A stretch of 64,000 nt of DNA from Metellina segmentata. Lineage: Eukaryota; Arthropoda; Arachnida; Araneae; Tetragnathidae. Made by a program: the position numbers and the translations under genes. Of the stretch, positions 1-10,639 are shown piece by piece. Each line of letters starts with the position of its first letter. Position 1 is the stretch's first letter. A model generated the notes under the pieces. The model did no database searches and was not told the DNA's origin. It worked only from the letters and a program-made list of their open reading frames with translations. The stretch spans positions 78,465,914-78,529,913 of the forward strand of contig OX375881.1 of assembly GCA_947359465.1 (NCBI GenBank), read 5' to 3'.

Positions 1-818
1 CATTTAAAAATATTTCAAAAATTTAATTTTTTTATAAATAAACAATACAAAACATTTTAAAATGTGTCTGATTTTTGATAATTTTAAACTTTATTTAATT
101 TGTAATTAATTAATGTTTAATTCATTAACTTTTTATTAATTACTCTTAATTGATTAATTTTTATTGGTTAATTATAATTTAATTTTTTATAAATTTAATT
201 CATTATATATATAAACAATACAAAACAGTTTTTAAACGTGTCTGATTTTTGATTAATATTATTCAAAAACCTATATTATGGTGTTAATGGTATACTGCAG
301 CTTTATTTGTCTAGATCCAAAACATTTGATATCATTGATAATCAGTTAAAATCAGATTAATCTCAAAACCACTCAAATCAACATAGGAACAAGAAATATT
401 ACTAACACATTGCAATTGTTGTTCTGTTCAATTTACACTCTCATGCTATTGACTTTGACAGGTTATCACAATACAGGAATTAAAAAAGATTTACCCTACT
501 ATATTTCCCAATAAAGTAATACCCTGAAATTATGCAATAGGTGTGTCTTACGAAAATCGCTTATGTCGAATTCACATACGTACGGGGTGCAGCTTTGTAT
601 ATAAATACATTTAAATTATATTTAGTTGGAACCAATTACTAACAAAAATACTAGTTTCGAATAAAAATATTTAATCAAATTGCACACATATACAAAATAT
701 CAAAAACAATAAATGAGTATCGTAAAAAAGTTATTTCAATGTCTTCTTAAATTCTAACGACAATGTCCTCTCATGTACGTGGCTTGTAGCAACTGTTTTT
801 CAAATTTGCTAAACTTAC

Positions 819-1030
819 ATCAAGGGTCAAGGTCAAGGGCCTACGTACAGGAGATTCTTCGCAATTTACAACAAGAGGTCTTGAGTCCATTGGGAAATAC
901 TGCAGTGTCGTCCCTACCGGCTGGTTGATGAAATTGTACTTAACTCTGGATTCCAATTTCTTCATAACGTTTCGGGTCAGTTCTGTATCATGAATTTTCA
1001 CAGATATACAGTCCGAAAACAGCCTACGAC
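819..1030 (-). CDS. Internal exon d of unrecognised duplicated gene, copy A
   Basis: Fourth recognisable exon of a minus-strand gene whose product I do not recognise. On the minus strand the exon follows a TATTTAG acceptor and ends at GAT before GTAAGT. It begins with two bases that complete the codon left open by exon c, then gives 70 codons and ends in phase 0. The peptide starts RRLFSDCISVKIHD and holds FINQPVGTTLQYFPM in its middle; no membrane segment or known motif is visible. An upstream in-frame methionine in the intron is a by-product of the open frame, not the start. Copy B differs here by two in-frame deletions, which suggests constraint. The next exon must lie before the window start. 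Confidence 0.6.
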
Positions 1031-2044
1031 CTAAATACAAGAACGATAATTAACAATCTGACTGTAAAATCATGAGAAATAGGTGCACAAAACGTTTGGC
1101 GTACTAAGTTCGAAATTAGCACGATCTACACGGTCGAATAGAGTCCAGTCTTGCAAAATGCACCATATTGTAATGACGCGTGCTTGCGGCACAGGTTCAG
1201 TGTCTATAAAGTTTTTATTTTCGATTAGCGAATGTTATGGAACTCATATTTTGCCATTGACAATATAAAATACACCTCCTGACTTAGTACTTTTTCCTAA
1301 TGCCTTCATAGACAATTTTATTTTGGTTGGATAAATGAACCTCGAAATACTTAATTTACCTTATTTGGGTTACATTCTGCCATGTGTTTGGTGCAGCTTG
1401 TCCATTTTTGAACCCTGTGCCATGAAACCCAAATCAAGCAACCAACCTAATGGCGGGTCAATTAAATATTACTAATTTTGAACGTCATATTTCTGAACCA
1501 CTTTGTGTCACTCTGATGCATCACGATGAAGGGTTCACGTTTTACCTCATACATACCACACTTTTTAAACACGCCCCTTTTACATAAAGAAGCTACATTC
1601 ATTCCAAATGGACAAGAATCCGTGCCACCACGGATTCTTAAAGAAACCTTTAGATACCAGATGTCATTTTTTTAAACATTATTTTAAATTGCATGTTTTT
1701 AGTGGGGAAAACTCTCATCCAAATCTTGTCCCTTTTTTAAGTATCATTGGGTTCTTAAATTTCATATAGTACTTTTATCCATCACGATATTTACATTATA
1801 CATTTCTTTTATTTTATATTTTCTACTATGTTGATTTATATGTTTTAATCAAGACATTTTAAATTTCTTGCGCAAGACTTGCATCTATCTTTTATTACAC
1901 TACTTTTATTTTTACATCGACTTTATTTATTTTTATCTTGCGTTTGGCACTGCTTGTCCGTTTCTGGACCTTGCGCCATAAAATCCCAAAATCCAATCCA
2001 ATCCGGAACAAAAAGAAAGATAATGTAAAAAACTAATAAATTCA

Positions 2045-2217
2045 TTTAAAAATGTTCTAGATTGAATTTTTAAAATCGGGCTTGGTTCAAAAATTGCGAA
2101 ATATTCGGACTACCAGTGCGCCGAATCCCATTCATCTAAGTGCTATAGATTCTTCAGGACAGTACATAGACACACGCAGACACAGGGGCACTTCATTTTA
2201 TAATAGTAGAGATCACA
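2045..2217 (-). repeat. Dispersed ~170-bp repeat, inverted member (copy A)
   Basis: Contains AAAATGTTCTAGAT, AAAATTGCGAAA, a TTCTTCAGGACAGT segment and TTTATAATAGTAGAGAT. It aligns to the reverse complement of 4262-4437 and directly to 27605-27773, 47703-47868 and 58114-58286. It lies in the c-d intron. Confidence 0.7.
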
Positions 2218-2317
2218 AAACACGGCATCAAATTCGAATCGGATAAAACACACTCAGTTAATTGGAGTTCGGATAATCAAGTTTCTACTGAGTATTGTCT
2301 AAAATTTAGTAACGTAC

Positions 2318-2706
2318 CTGACATGAGTAGGTCTGCAGTAAAGGCATGGGTGAAGTACTTGTAACTGACGACCCATTCAAAACCTTGTTCAGGACTTGCA
2401 AACTTCTTTTTGACGACGAAACCGAATGTGTTCAACAAGTTGCAGAGCTGCAATGCTGTGTCGGCACTCAGTCTTCGTCTACCTGTTACGGTAATCTGGA
2501 ACCATTTGAACTGATAAGGATCATATTCTTCGGCATCCTCCAGAAAGATTGATTCAATCTCTGCAACCGAATAAACCAGGTTTCTCACACTCAGCAGATG
2601 ATTGCCTGGATGTTCGTCTGCCATGCGTCTCAAAGCATTGCATACACTTCTCGGATTCCCGTATTCACAGATGGCTCCTTGCCATTCGTGAGAGCTGCTG
2701 TTATAC
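2318..2706 (-). CDS. Internal exon c of unrecognised duplicated gene, copy A
   Basis: Largest exon of the unknown gene: 389 bp, 129 whole codons with one base of a split codon at each end. The acceptor is CTTTTGTAG and the donor ATGTCAG before GTACGT. The split codon with exon b (AG+G, Arg) and with exon d (G+GT, Gly) both join in frame. The peptide begins YNSSSHEWQGAICEYG, carries MADEHPGNHLLSVRNLVYSV and FKWFQITVTGRRRLSAD, and ends FTADLLMSG. It is mixed alpha/beta in character, with no signal or membrane segment. Copy B encodes the same peptide; copy C keeps the frame with scattered substitutions. The open frame in three copies plus exact splice borders is the best evidence for a real gene. 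Function unknown. Confidence 0.65.
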
Positions 2707-2922
2707 CTACAAAAGATACATTTTTCTTACTTTTATCATTTAAATACTACAACAGATAATGTTAAATGTCCGTAGTGTCCAAACCATAATTAATGTTTTA
2801 TTTTATAAACTTGATTTAGAATCCCGTGTTTGTGTATTTAAGTTAAAACAGGGAAATGGCGCGGGTATATTTGACCATTACTAAATTTCATAAATCAGTA
2901 TGATCTTTTTATCAATATTTTT

Positions 2923-3455
2923 CTAATGTACCATATGGTACTAGCCGACCCTTTTCCCTAACACGTGGACGCTGGAATGTTTCGGAATGCAACAACAACT
3001 TCAGACTTTGCACGTGCGGCTCATCGGCGTTCCATTTGATCCATACACATCTGGAGTTTCCGTCGGTTCCCTAATACCATGTCTGGGATCAAGTTTTTGC
3101 TGTGGGGGACTCAAGTCGGCATGACAGACGGTTTTCGCATCTGGGTGGGGGTTTTTCTGTTCTGGAGAGGACATAAACATCTCTAGAGGGCTCGGAATTC
3201 ACCCCCTCTCGTTGGCAGCTGCGGTTCTGTTGAGCGTAGCGAAGGTGGATTTTAGGGATTCGGACTCGAGAATCGACGAGAGACAGACGTCTCTGTTTTG
3301 CCATTTGTTACTTTGGCTTCAGGCAGGTTTCGGTTGTCGATGGCTGTGCCCATAATTATCTTTTTAAATTTTCTTGTAAATATGTAATTTATGTAAATAA
3401 ATAGTTTAATTTTAAACCAGCTGTCCGTCAAATTCTTAAAAGACGGTACACTAAT
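2923..3455. repeat. 4-5 bp target-site duplication around solo LTR (copy A)
   Basis: CTAA(T) at 2923-2927 is repeated at 3451-3455. Copy C has a single CTAAT at the matching point (about 28477), the empty target site. Confidence 0.75.
2927..3450. mobile_element. Solo LTR, copy A
   Basis: A 524-bp insertion relative to copy C, beginning TGTACC and ending GGTACA (inverted hexamers with the usual TG...CA ends). The target CTAA(T) is duplicated on both sides. Near the right end it is AT-rich with AATAAATAG, a plausible polyadenylation region. No internal retroviral genes are present, so it is best read as a solo LTR. The minus-strand open frame inside it (3089-3304) is not a host exon. Family unknown; Pao or Gypsy are both possible. 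Confidence 0.7.
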
Positions 3456-3834
3456 AGCTTTCTTCGAATTGCTCTATTCCAATCCAGAATACGCTCAGGC
3501 AGTCAAATTTCGACCATACGCATCTTTGTTTATAAGAATTCTGCATTTGTTCATTGGAATTTCGTCTCTGTTTGTACTTATGCCATAGCTTTTTTTATAT
3601 TACAATATAATATTCAGGAATTAAATGTATATATTTGTATCCGAAAACAACGTAGAAGCTATGAAAAAGTTAAAACGGAGTTAAAAAGTATTTTCCGAAC
3701 AACTTAAATGATTGCAGTTTTCTATGAAAGAAAAGTGATTATTCTAACTAACTTTACAAGCAACATTTAACAATTTCAACTTGAGGAACGCCGGGTTATC
3801 CAGCTAATCAATTATATTATTCGCTCATACATAC

Positions 3835-4036
3835 CTGTTCCATATTTCTGACATCATTCCGTACTCTTCAAGATTGGAAAGGATTGCATCGGGTCTGCCT
3901 GTATTACGAGGCGATGAAATTGCAAGCAAATTCTTGGAAAGCGGCTGCATTCCCACTAGCGTTCGATACTGATGGCGTATTCCAGGAAAGTTCGGGTCAG
4001 GTAGTGAGACATTGCAGATGCCTCTGCATAAACACG
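3835..4036 (-). CDS. Internal exon b of unrecognised duplicated gene, copy A
   Basis: 202-bp exon with a pyrimidine-rich acceptor (CTTTCTTTCTCCAG) and an AACAG/GTATGT donor. Two bases complete the codon from exon a (T+CG, Ser); 66 codons follow; two bases (AG) pass to exon c. The peptide opens with the cysteine-rich CLCRGICNVSLPDPNFPG, then has GMQPLSKNLLAISSPR, GRPDAILSNLEEYG and ends SEIWN. Copies B and C are open in the same frame with the same borders. The longer plus-strand open frames over this segment are antisense shadows. Function unknown; the four cysteines in exons a and b may pair, but that is a guess. Confidence 0.6.
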
Positions 4037-4168
4037 CTGGAGAAAGAAAGCTTTCTGTTAAAATCCAGTTTATGCATATACTTCAGCCGCCTCGCGCAAA
4101 GCGTCTTCTCTAAAATTTCTTAATTACTTTTTCTACTGACGACACTCGTTTGAATTATATTTTGTACC

Positions 4169-4265
4169 TTATTTAAATCCATTTAATTTTTTACCTTATT
4201 TAAATCCAACTATTTTTCTACCTTGTTCAAATCGAATTAATTTTCCACCTTGCTTTATTCCATTT
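4169..4265. repeat. 27-bp minisatellite, short allele (copy A)
   Basis: About three and a half degenerate copies of a 27-bp unit resembling TTATTTAAATCC...TTTTACC, in the a-b intron next to exon b. Copy C has about eleven and a half units at the same place. Confidence 0.75.
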
Positions 4266-4437
4266 CTTCTATTATAAAAGTAAGTGTTTATCTGTCTGTT
4301 TCTCTGTAATCAATGTCCTGACGAATCAATGGCACTTACAATAATGAAATTTCGCACACAGGTAGTCCTAATTTTTGCGAGTTTTGAGTAGTGCCCGAAT
4401 TTTAAAATTTGATCTACAACATTTATAATTAATTTTT
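4262..4437 (+). repeat. Dispersed ~170-bp repeat, direct member (copy A)
   Basis: Begins CTATTATAAAAGTAAGTGTT, passes CCTGACGAATCAATGGC and ends near TTTGATCTACAACATT. Inverted relative to 2045-2217, so exons b and c lie between a pair of inverted repeats. Similar in layout to AT-rich dispersed arthropod repeats, but the class is not identified. Confidence 0.7.
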
Positions 4438-5613
4438 AAGTTTTTCGCTCCCTTAAAAGAATGACAGATCTACGATGGGGGTTCTCATTATACAATGCTT
4501 AGGATAATAAGCAATCACTAGAGTTTGGTTGTTATTCCTGTAACAGAGTTTAAATAGCAGTGTTCTTCCAAAATAAATGTTAATTAGTAGCAATGTTACA
4601 TCCATTGAATTACAATTAAACTAAAATATTGAAATTTATAAAAACTTTTAATAACGTAAAAGACTGAAATTCATAACAATTTTGAAATGAACAGTGAATT
4701 TAAGCTGTCGATAGCTGATGAGTGACCATAATGGCAATTTGAGTTAATAACTATTCAATGCAGTTACCAACGGTTAGCGTCAGTTCTAAAAGATAAATTA
4801 TCGAAAACTGTAAATATTCTTATCAAAAATTAACAATAACATTTAATATACTGTACAAATACCACACTATACAAATGAGCAAAAACATAACACTAATGAC
4901 ATAACATGGTTATCGTAAAACAACAGTTTCACCCCCATCTTTAACAATTACTATAAATTTAAAGTTAGACTCATTTTTTGGATGTAGGCTTCATGATTAA
5001 AACCTCTAAGCAATATATGTTATAGCATCAAGATAATATTTATACCCCTTAAAGATATCATAGATTTGCTTACTTACTGAATACCACTATGTAATAGAAG
5101 TAAAAATAAATAAATTTGCACGGAACTACTTACTAATTTTACAAGGTTTTCATAAAAAAATTGGACGTTATTGAGTACGAAGCAAACGCATTTCTTAAAA
5201 TTCACTTCATAAGAGGAACAACCTTTGTTTATACTGCCGTGAATAACTTTCATTACAACTATTTTGCTAACTCAATATAAATTTAAAGACCGATTTCAGA
5301 TCATAATGATCCCTACGTGATGACTAACTCCTTTACTTAACATACAATTACCAAACACTTACGGAGTTTCAGAATAAGTTGGAATACAAATAATTTATTA
5401 GTATAAAGTACTTTGCTAACTGCTGGATAAGAATTACCAAGAATTGAATCAACTCTTTACGACAGGAATGTATAATTTTAAAATTTTAATTCGTTCGATC
5501 TGATACAAGAAACAGCTAGTTCAATTAAAACCACCAATGAAACTACATCAACAATGTAATTGTAGATGGAAAACATTTATCATTCAAACAGAACATAAGA
5601 AACAGCAACTTAC

Positions 5614-5720
5614 ATTGATCGCTGGTCACCCCATACCTTGCCATGTTGTAGAATCCCAGAGGCATAAATAGAGGTTCTGACTGGTTAGATGCACAAACTC
5701 GAAATGACAAGTTGAAGTAT
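5614..5720 (-). CDS. Exon a of unrecognised duplicated gene, copy A
   Basis: Most upstream exon found for the unknown gene. The acceptor is CTTGTATTTTAG, the donor GATCAAT/GTAAGT. One base completes a codon from an exon not found; 35 codons follow; one base passes to exon b in the right phase. The peptide starts YFNLSFRVCASNQSEPLF and ends GVTSDQ. Copy B is open, while copy C has a stop at codon 7. A run of 14 G (C on this strand) lies just upstream and varies between copies, so the open frame that reads through the acceptor in copy B is probably chance. Weakest of the four exons. Confidence 0.45.
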
Positions 5721-6419
5721 CTAAAATACAAGATTTTTAAAAGTGGGGGGGGGGGGGGTTGGACTTTCTTGATTCCTTAGGGGGTTAGGTGACCAATAGG
5801 GAACCATTGTCAACAAACAAGCCCTATCGCGAGACCTTCGAGAGACGGTCTGAGTGGATTCCATGAAAAGGCATGTGACGTCGTGTTACTAGGGGGTCAG
5901 GCGTTAACCCTATTTTGGGTCTGGTAGTCTAGTTTTACAAAAATGTGGCCAAACCGGGAAAGGACTAGAAGGGGACACACTTTCTTCTAAAAACTAATAA
6001 ATCATAAATTTGAGTGTACCAAATATATACTTTGTCCTAACTTTTTATCATTTAAGATTTATAACTTTACAAAAATTTGCAGATAATTTTCAATGTGTGT
6101 GATAATACAAAACTATACGTAATCTTACTAGCTATTTCTTTCTTTGTAAAGAGGCTTAGTTATGACAAGGACCATTTTTGTTTAACCTTATAGTTTTTTC
6201 TTGTCAAATCTTACCAACATTTTTACTATTAAAAATAATACTTTTCACCCTCTCTTGTATTAAATTCTTTTTAGTGTATAGTCATAGCAAAATTGTTTTA
6301 GAAGAAGTAACATGTACTCATGTTTACAAGGTTATCTTTAAATTTATAACAATGTAACCAAGTATGCTTACATTTTTAAAAGATTCATTAACTGATATTT
6401 CATTATATGTTGCAGTTCA

Positions 6420-7531
6420 GATGAAGATTATCATAAGGATATAGACATTGAAGTGGCTGTGGGGAACAATACAAGACCAAGAAGAAATTCCAGATCCAAT
6501 ATGAATAATGTGATTAAAGCAAGATTGGTGGCTCGTTATTTCGAGCAGAAACCTGGCATCAACTACCTTGATACCTACGCTGCTATCATCAGTATGGCAT
6601 CACTACGACTGGTTTTTGTCATTGTTCTCTATAGGGAAATGAAGATCTATACACTAGATGTTAATACTGTTTTGAATGGTGAACTCGATGAAATCGTATT
6701 GATGAAACAACCCATGGGCTACAACGACAACAATGGTCGTGTTTGCAAATTTTTAAAAAGTCTTTATGAACTGAAACAAGCACAGTGACAGTGGTACACG
6801 GGGGTTGACGAGCAGGGTGTGGAGCCCTCTAATATTACTATATGTTGATGACTAACTGATTGCTGGTTCCTATGAATCAGTGGTCATGGTGGTGATACAA
6901 CTTCTAAGAGATGAGTTCGAAATGTCCAAGGCTTAAGTTGTGAAAGATTTTCTGGGCATATGTATTAAGTTTTCTCATAAACAACTTTGCTTAGAGGAAA
7001 AGGCCCATGTTGAGAAAATGTTAAATAAATTCAAAATCACTCAGTGTATACCAGCCAACACTCCTTTAGTGCCTAAAGCAACACCATCGTGTTTCGTGCG
7101 AGGTGTAACTTTCCATGGGCCCAATCGGGAACTTGTAGGTGCATTATTGTACCTATCCATGACAACACATCCAGATATTTTATATTCTGTGATATTTTAT
7201 ATTCTTACTGTCTGAGCCAAATTCAAAAGCAGCCAACAGAAGCTGCCTGGACTGGTCCAAAAAGAGTTTTAAGATACCTGAAAGGGGCTTTAGAACTTAA
7301 TCTGGTGTTTCGTATTTCTAGCAGTGATTTTATTATTAATATATACTTTGATGCCGATTGGAGGCTGATGCACATGACAGAAAATCTCTATCAGGGTATA
7401 AAATTTTCTTAAATGATTGTCCTGTGACTTTGTGTGTGAAAAAGCAGACATCCATTGCATTATCTTCAAATGAGGCAGAAATTTTGGATAAAGCTATGCA
7501 GAATGTATTTGTTCTGCAAAACATGAATTAA
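6420..7531 (+). pseudogene. pol: Ty1/copia pol remnant (RT and RNase H), copy A
   Basis: Degenerate reverse transcriptase of a copia-type LTR retrotransposon. The first open piece (6453-6785) has KARLVARYFEQKPG, LDVNTVLNGELDE and LYELKQAQ, all standard copia RT signatures; the family usually has AFLNGEL. A stop follows, then the catalytic LYVDD box at about 6838-6853 followed directly by another stop. The piece at 6940-7215 covers the thumb and connection (FLGICI, GALLYLS), and 7200-7531 is frameshifted RNase H with RVLRYLKG, FDADW and SNEAE. No gag, integrase or LTRs are recognised next to it, so it is an inactive fragment. The homologue at 62492-63603 is nearly identical. Confidence 0.85.
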
Positions 7532-8280
7532 GCACATATTTTAAAGCAATAATCAATTAAAAAATTAGTTTTGTATTTGTAATTCGATCGGTCAATTTTT
7601 AATATATTTGTATGAAATAAATTTTTACAATATTGCTATAGTATATGCAAAAGATCTAGGGAGAGATTTAAAAAAATTTATTTACGAGTTTTCAAAAAAA
7701 TATATATTTTACTCGTTATGTGTTAAATTTCTATAAAAATATCAAATTTTTTATGTTTGTTAATTTTTATAAATTTTTCTGAACTATTCTTACAAAAAAG
7801 CTCTTCCTGTGTCTATTAAACAGTTATTCAAGACCTAAAAAATGTAAACAGTTCAACTCTAAAAGCATGTATCAAAAAGCCTTAGTACTTTGAACTTTAG
7901 CAAAATTGCAAAAAACTGATTTTGTGATAGTTGCATTTTAAGTACAAAATACAGCAGAAGTTAACAAAACAACTTACTTTTTGCTTGTAAATTTTTTAGT
8001 AATTTCTAATACATTAAGACTTTTATCAAAACAAGAATTTTTACCGTAAGCACGTATATTTTTTTAAAGCCAGTTTTAACTCTGATGACAACTGGGTGAT
8101 TTGTGATAATTCACTGAAAAATTATTCATTTCTTGTTTAATGAACTGAAAAAATATTTTAGTAGATCAGTACTATTTTAAAATAAACCACCACTGGAAAA
8201 CCACACCTTCTCTTTTTTACAGCTATTTTTTTTCTGTAAACGAGCCTTTTTTTTGTATTGATACTCATGCGACGAAATTT
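7532..8280. other. AT-rich stretch without genes
   Basis: Homopolymer-rich A/T sequence, shared with copy B up to 7928 and unique after that. No coding, structural or repeat signal was found beyond the duplication edge. Confidence 0.6.
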
Positions 8281-8282
8281 AT

Positions 8283-8592
8283 CGTTTTTTTTAATGTGTT
8301 TCCTTCAATGGCATCATCAAATGTTTTACATGAGGACCTGGATTTTGTCCTTTAGCTTTCGACGATTGATGGAAAAACCAGGAGCCTACACCTTAAGGGT
8401 ATTTTAAATGTTTGGGATAGTCGTCGGAAGATACACTATGATATAATGTTGCATAAATGGAGGTTTTCATGGTAACCGAAGCAAATGGTTGGCTGTCGAT
8501 TATGTAGTTGGCAATTTCCTTCGACTCTGAAATTTTTCCATTTGTTCTTGAATATCTGATGCATCGTTTTATCCAATAAACCAAACACTTTT
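8283..8592 (-). pseudogene. Mutator-like transposase fragment
   Basis: The minus strand encodes a piece resembling the arthropod Mutator-like transposase domain. Seen are SIYATLYHSVSSDDYPKHL, then a stop (YP*), then GSWFFHQ and PGPHVKHLMMPLKE in the same frame. Known relatives show an 'AALFH..STDE.P.H..CP.G..SWC' block followed by a 'H...P' block, which this mirrors with the cysteines lost. About 100 of several hundred residues remain and at least one stop interrupts it. No terminal repeats were found. Homology is from recalled family motifs, not a search. Confidence 0.5.
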
Positions 8593-8689
8593 TTTTTTTT
8601 TTATAAATTTGGGTTTTGGGTCTCTTTTTCTGACTGGTGAGTTATGAAAAAGAGCTAGCTCTTTTTAGTGAGCTTAGGTTAGAGGTCCC

Positions 8690-9180
8690 GTGTACAAAGG
8701 TTTAAATTGTTGGAATATCTAAAATAATCAAGTCTTGTTTCTCCTACAAATGCTGTCTAAAACCTATTCGTGTCTTCTGACATCAGAACAGTTTTATTAA
8801 TGTTAATTACTTTTGTCCTAGTCATTACGACTTTTTGACTTTTCACTCTGTGAGGATCTGAGGTTCTCCGGCCAACACAAGGAGGAGATGCCTGGCAGGG
8901 GGGGAGGGAGATATAACTGCTAGGGGCGTTGACTGGGGTGTCTGTGAAAGGTCACCCGGGTCAGGAGGAGGAAAAGGGGAGAGCGAAAAGGAAGAAAGAA
9001 TTCGACCCACGGAGACCGGAGCGAACGGACGTTGAAGGGCTCTCTGCGACTGTCTTAAACTATCTTGTAATGTATTCTATTCCTATGCAACCAAGAAATG
9101 TCAGAATAAATAGCTGGAAAAGATATCTAGGAAGTGTTGCCCTGTCCAGTAGATGAAACGAACCACACACACACACTCAA
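8690..9180. other. GA-rich block, possible LTR or UTR remnant
   Basis: Unusually G/A-rich for this window, with a polypurine run at about 8893-8912 and GGAGGAGGAAAAGGGGAG near 8963, then AATAAATAG at 9104 and a short CA repeat. The opening GAGGTCCCGTGTAC motif recurs at about 40580, so it belongs to a dispersed element. No coding frame with a recognisable product. Confidence 0.3.
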
Positions 9181-10639
9181 CAGAGATATAGATAGAACGA
9201 AAGGGTGAGGTGTGATAGACTCCACAGCTGTAAATTTATACAGAACTAGCGAAATTTCCCGACCTTACTGGGTTTGAATTGGTTAACTCTAGATTGAACA
9301 AAAAACATTATCAGAATATATAATCAATCACTTTCGTTTTTCTTAGTATCAAATAATATTTTAATACATTTCTATATCTGTATAGTTCCTACAAATTACT
9401 TTGCACGCAAATCCTACACATGCACATCCATCAATGTAATACATTTTACAGACATCGCACCTTTGCTGTACGCCAAAGCTAAAAAATGACGAAAACTGAC
9501 ACTACTACTGCCTACCAAACACGTTTTAGAGGGGATCAGGAATTCCATTTCTTAACTTTTGTGGTGAAGGTAGCTTCACCACATATCCTTCCCTCCGCTC
9601 AAAATTTTGAACACTAGTGACAGAAACAAAGACTTGACAAAAATTCCAGTGTTGATAAATCCAAACGTTAATAATTGGCTCAAAATTGTACATGATAACC
9701 TGTAGCTCCTGAAAATGAAAAATTCTCGGAGTAAGTTTAAAAGTTAATACATGGTTGACGAATGCTGGATGTATGGGGCTCACTTGTGACGGACAAAATA
9801 AACTGGGTGCAACGGGGTCCTGAATATGCGCACGACTTTACTTGAGTCATTCAATATAAACCTTTATCATTTTACTTAATGCATGTGATCTCCTTTGTAA
9901 TTGTATAGGGACCCCCCTTAGTATTTTGAACAGCCTCTGTACTGTTCCAGCCTTTGTACTGTTCGTTTTTAAACCACTATATTATCACATCTCATTTCGG
10001 ATATAATCAATACAGTAGATAACCATCCTCTTACAGATAGTTTTATTAAAGCCTTTAATGGATGGTTGGATATAATTTAATTTGTTTTGTACTTCGGGGT
10101 CCCGAGTGTCCTGCCAACAAATCCTACACATGCCATGCATTTATGGATTGTTTTAAAATGATTCAATGTCTGTAAATGGTACTTTTGAATTTAGCTGCTG
10201 TGTTGCATTTATGGCCGCTAAGTCAGCTATCTCGTTACCTCCAATATCTCCAATACAAACACTAAATTATACCAAAATTTTAGATAGAAGAAGTGCTTCG
10301 TTAATAATAATTTTTGATACTGTATTTCCCCATTTTTAGAGGTACAAGTGCAAATTCAAATTTGTATCAAATTGGCAAAATATCTATTTTCGTTGATCCC
10401 TGAGAACAAGCAGTGACGGATATAAAACTATATTCTGACATTTTCTGAAAGACCTTTTACTGAAGAATGTAACAATATAAAATTTTTTTATTTGTGCCAA
10501 TAACTTTTTGAAATATAGGATTTCAAACAGGCTACAATTAGTGCTAAAAAATCTACATTTGTGTGACCTTGAACTTTAAAATTCAACAAAAAATAAAATA
10601 TGTATATTGGATATCTAACATTTGGCAGTTCCTACTTGC
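9181..10639. other. Intergenic, nothing identified
   Basis: Mixed AT-rich sequence. The motif AAATCCTACACATGC occurs twice (about 9410 and 10120), but no element could be delimited and no open frame looks like a gene. Confidence 0.5.

Larger units (their letters stand above)
1..7928. repeat. Segmental duplication, copy A
   Basis: This stretch matches about 56090-64000 almost base for base, in the same orientation and at an offset of 56068-56076 that shifts only through small indels. Exons, introns, a solo LTR and a dead copia pol are all shared. The match starts within the first 25 bases and runs to the end of copy B at the window edge, so the true unit is longer than what is visible on both sides. 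A diverged third copy (C) covers about 1672-4450 and 4453-5990 of this unit. Confidence 0.95.

Noticed and set aside
2346..2743. Plus-strand open frames over exon c
   Set aside because: They are antisense to a segment with perfect splice borders and an open frame conserved in the older copy C on the other strand.
3089..3304. 71-codon minus-strand open frame
   Set aside because: It lies within the solo LTR, is absent from copy C, and no family is recognised.
3884..4123. Plus-strand open frame, also at 28803-29135 and 59960-60199
   Set aside because: Antisense to exon b; lengths vary among copies whereas exon b is constant.
8929..9156. 75-codon frame rich in charged residues
   Set aside because: Follows from GA-rich composition; no conserved block.
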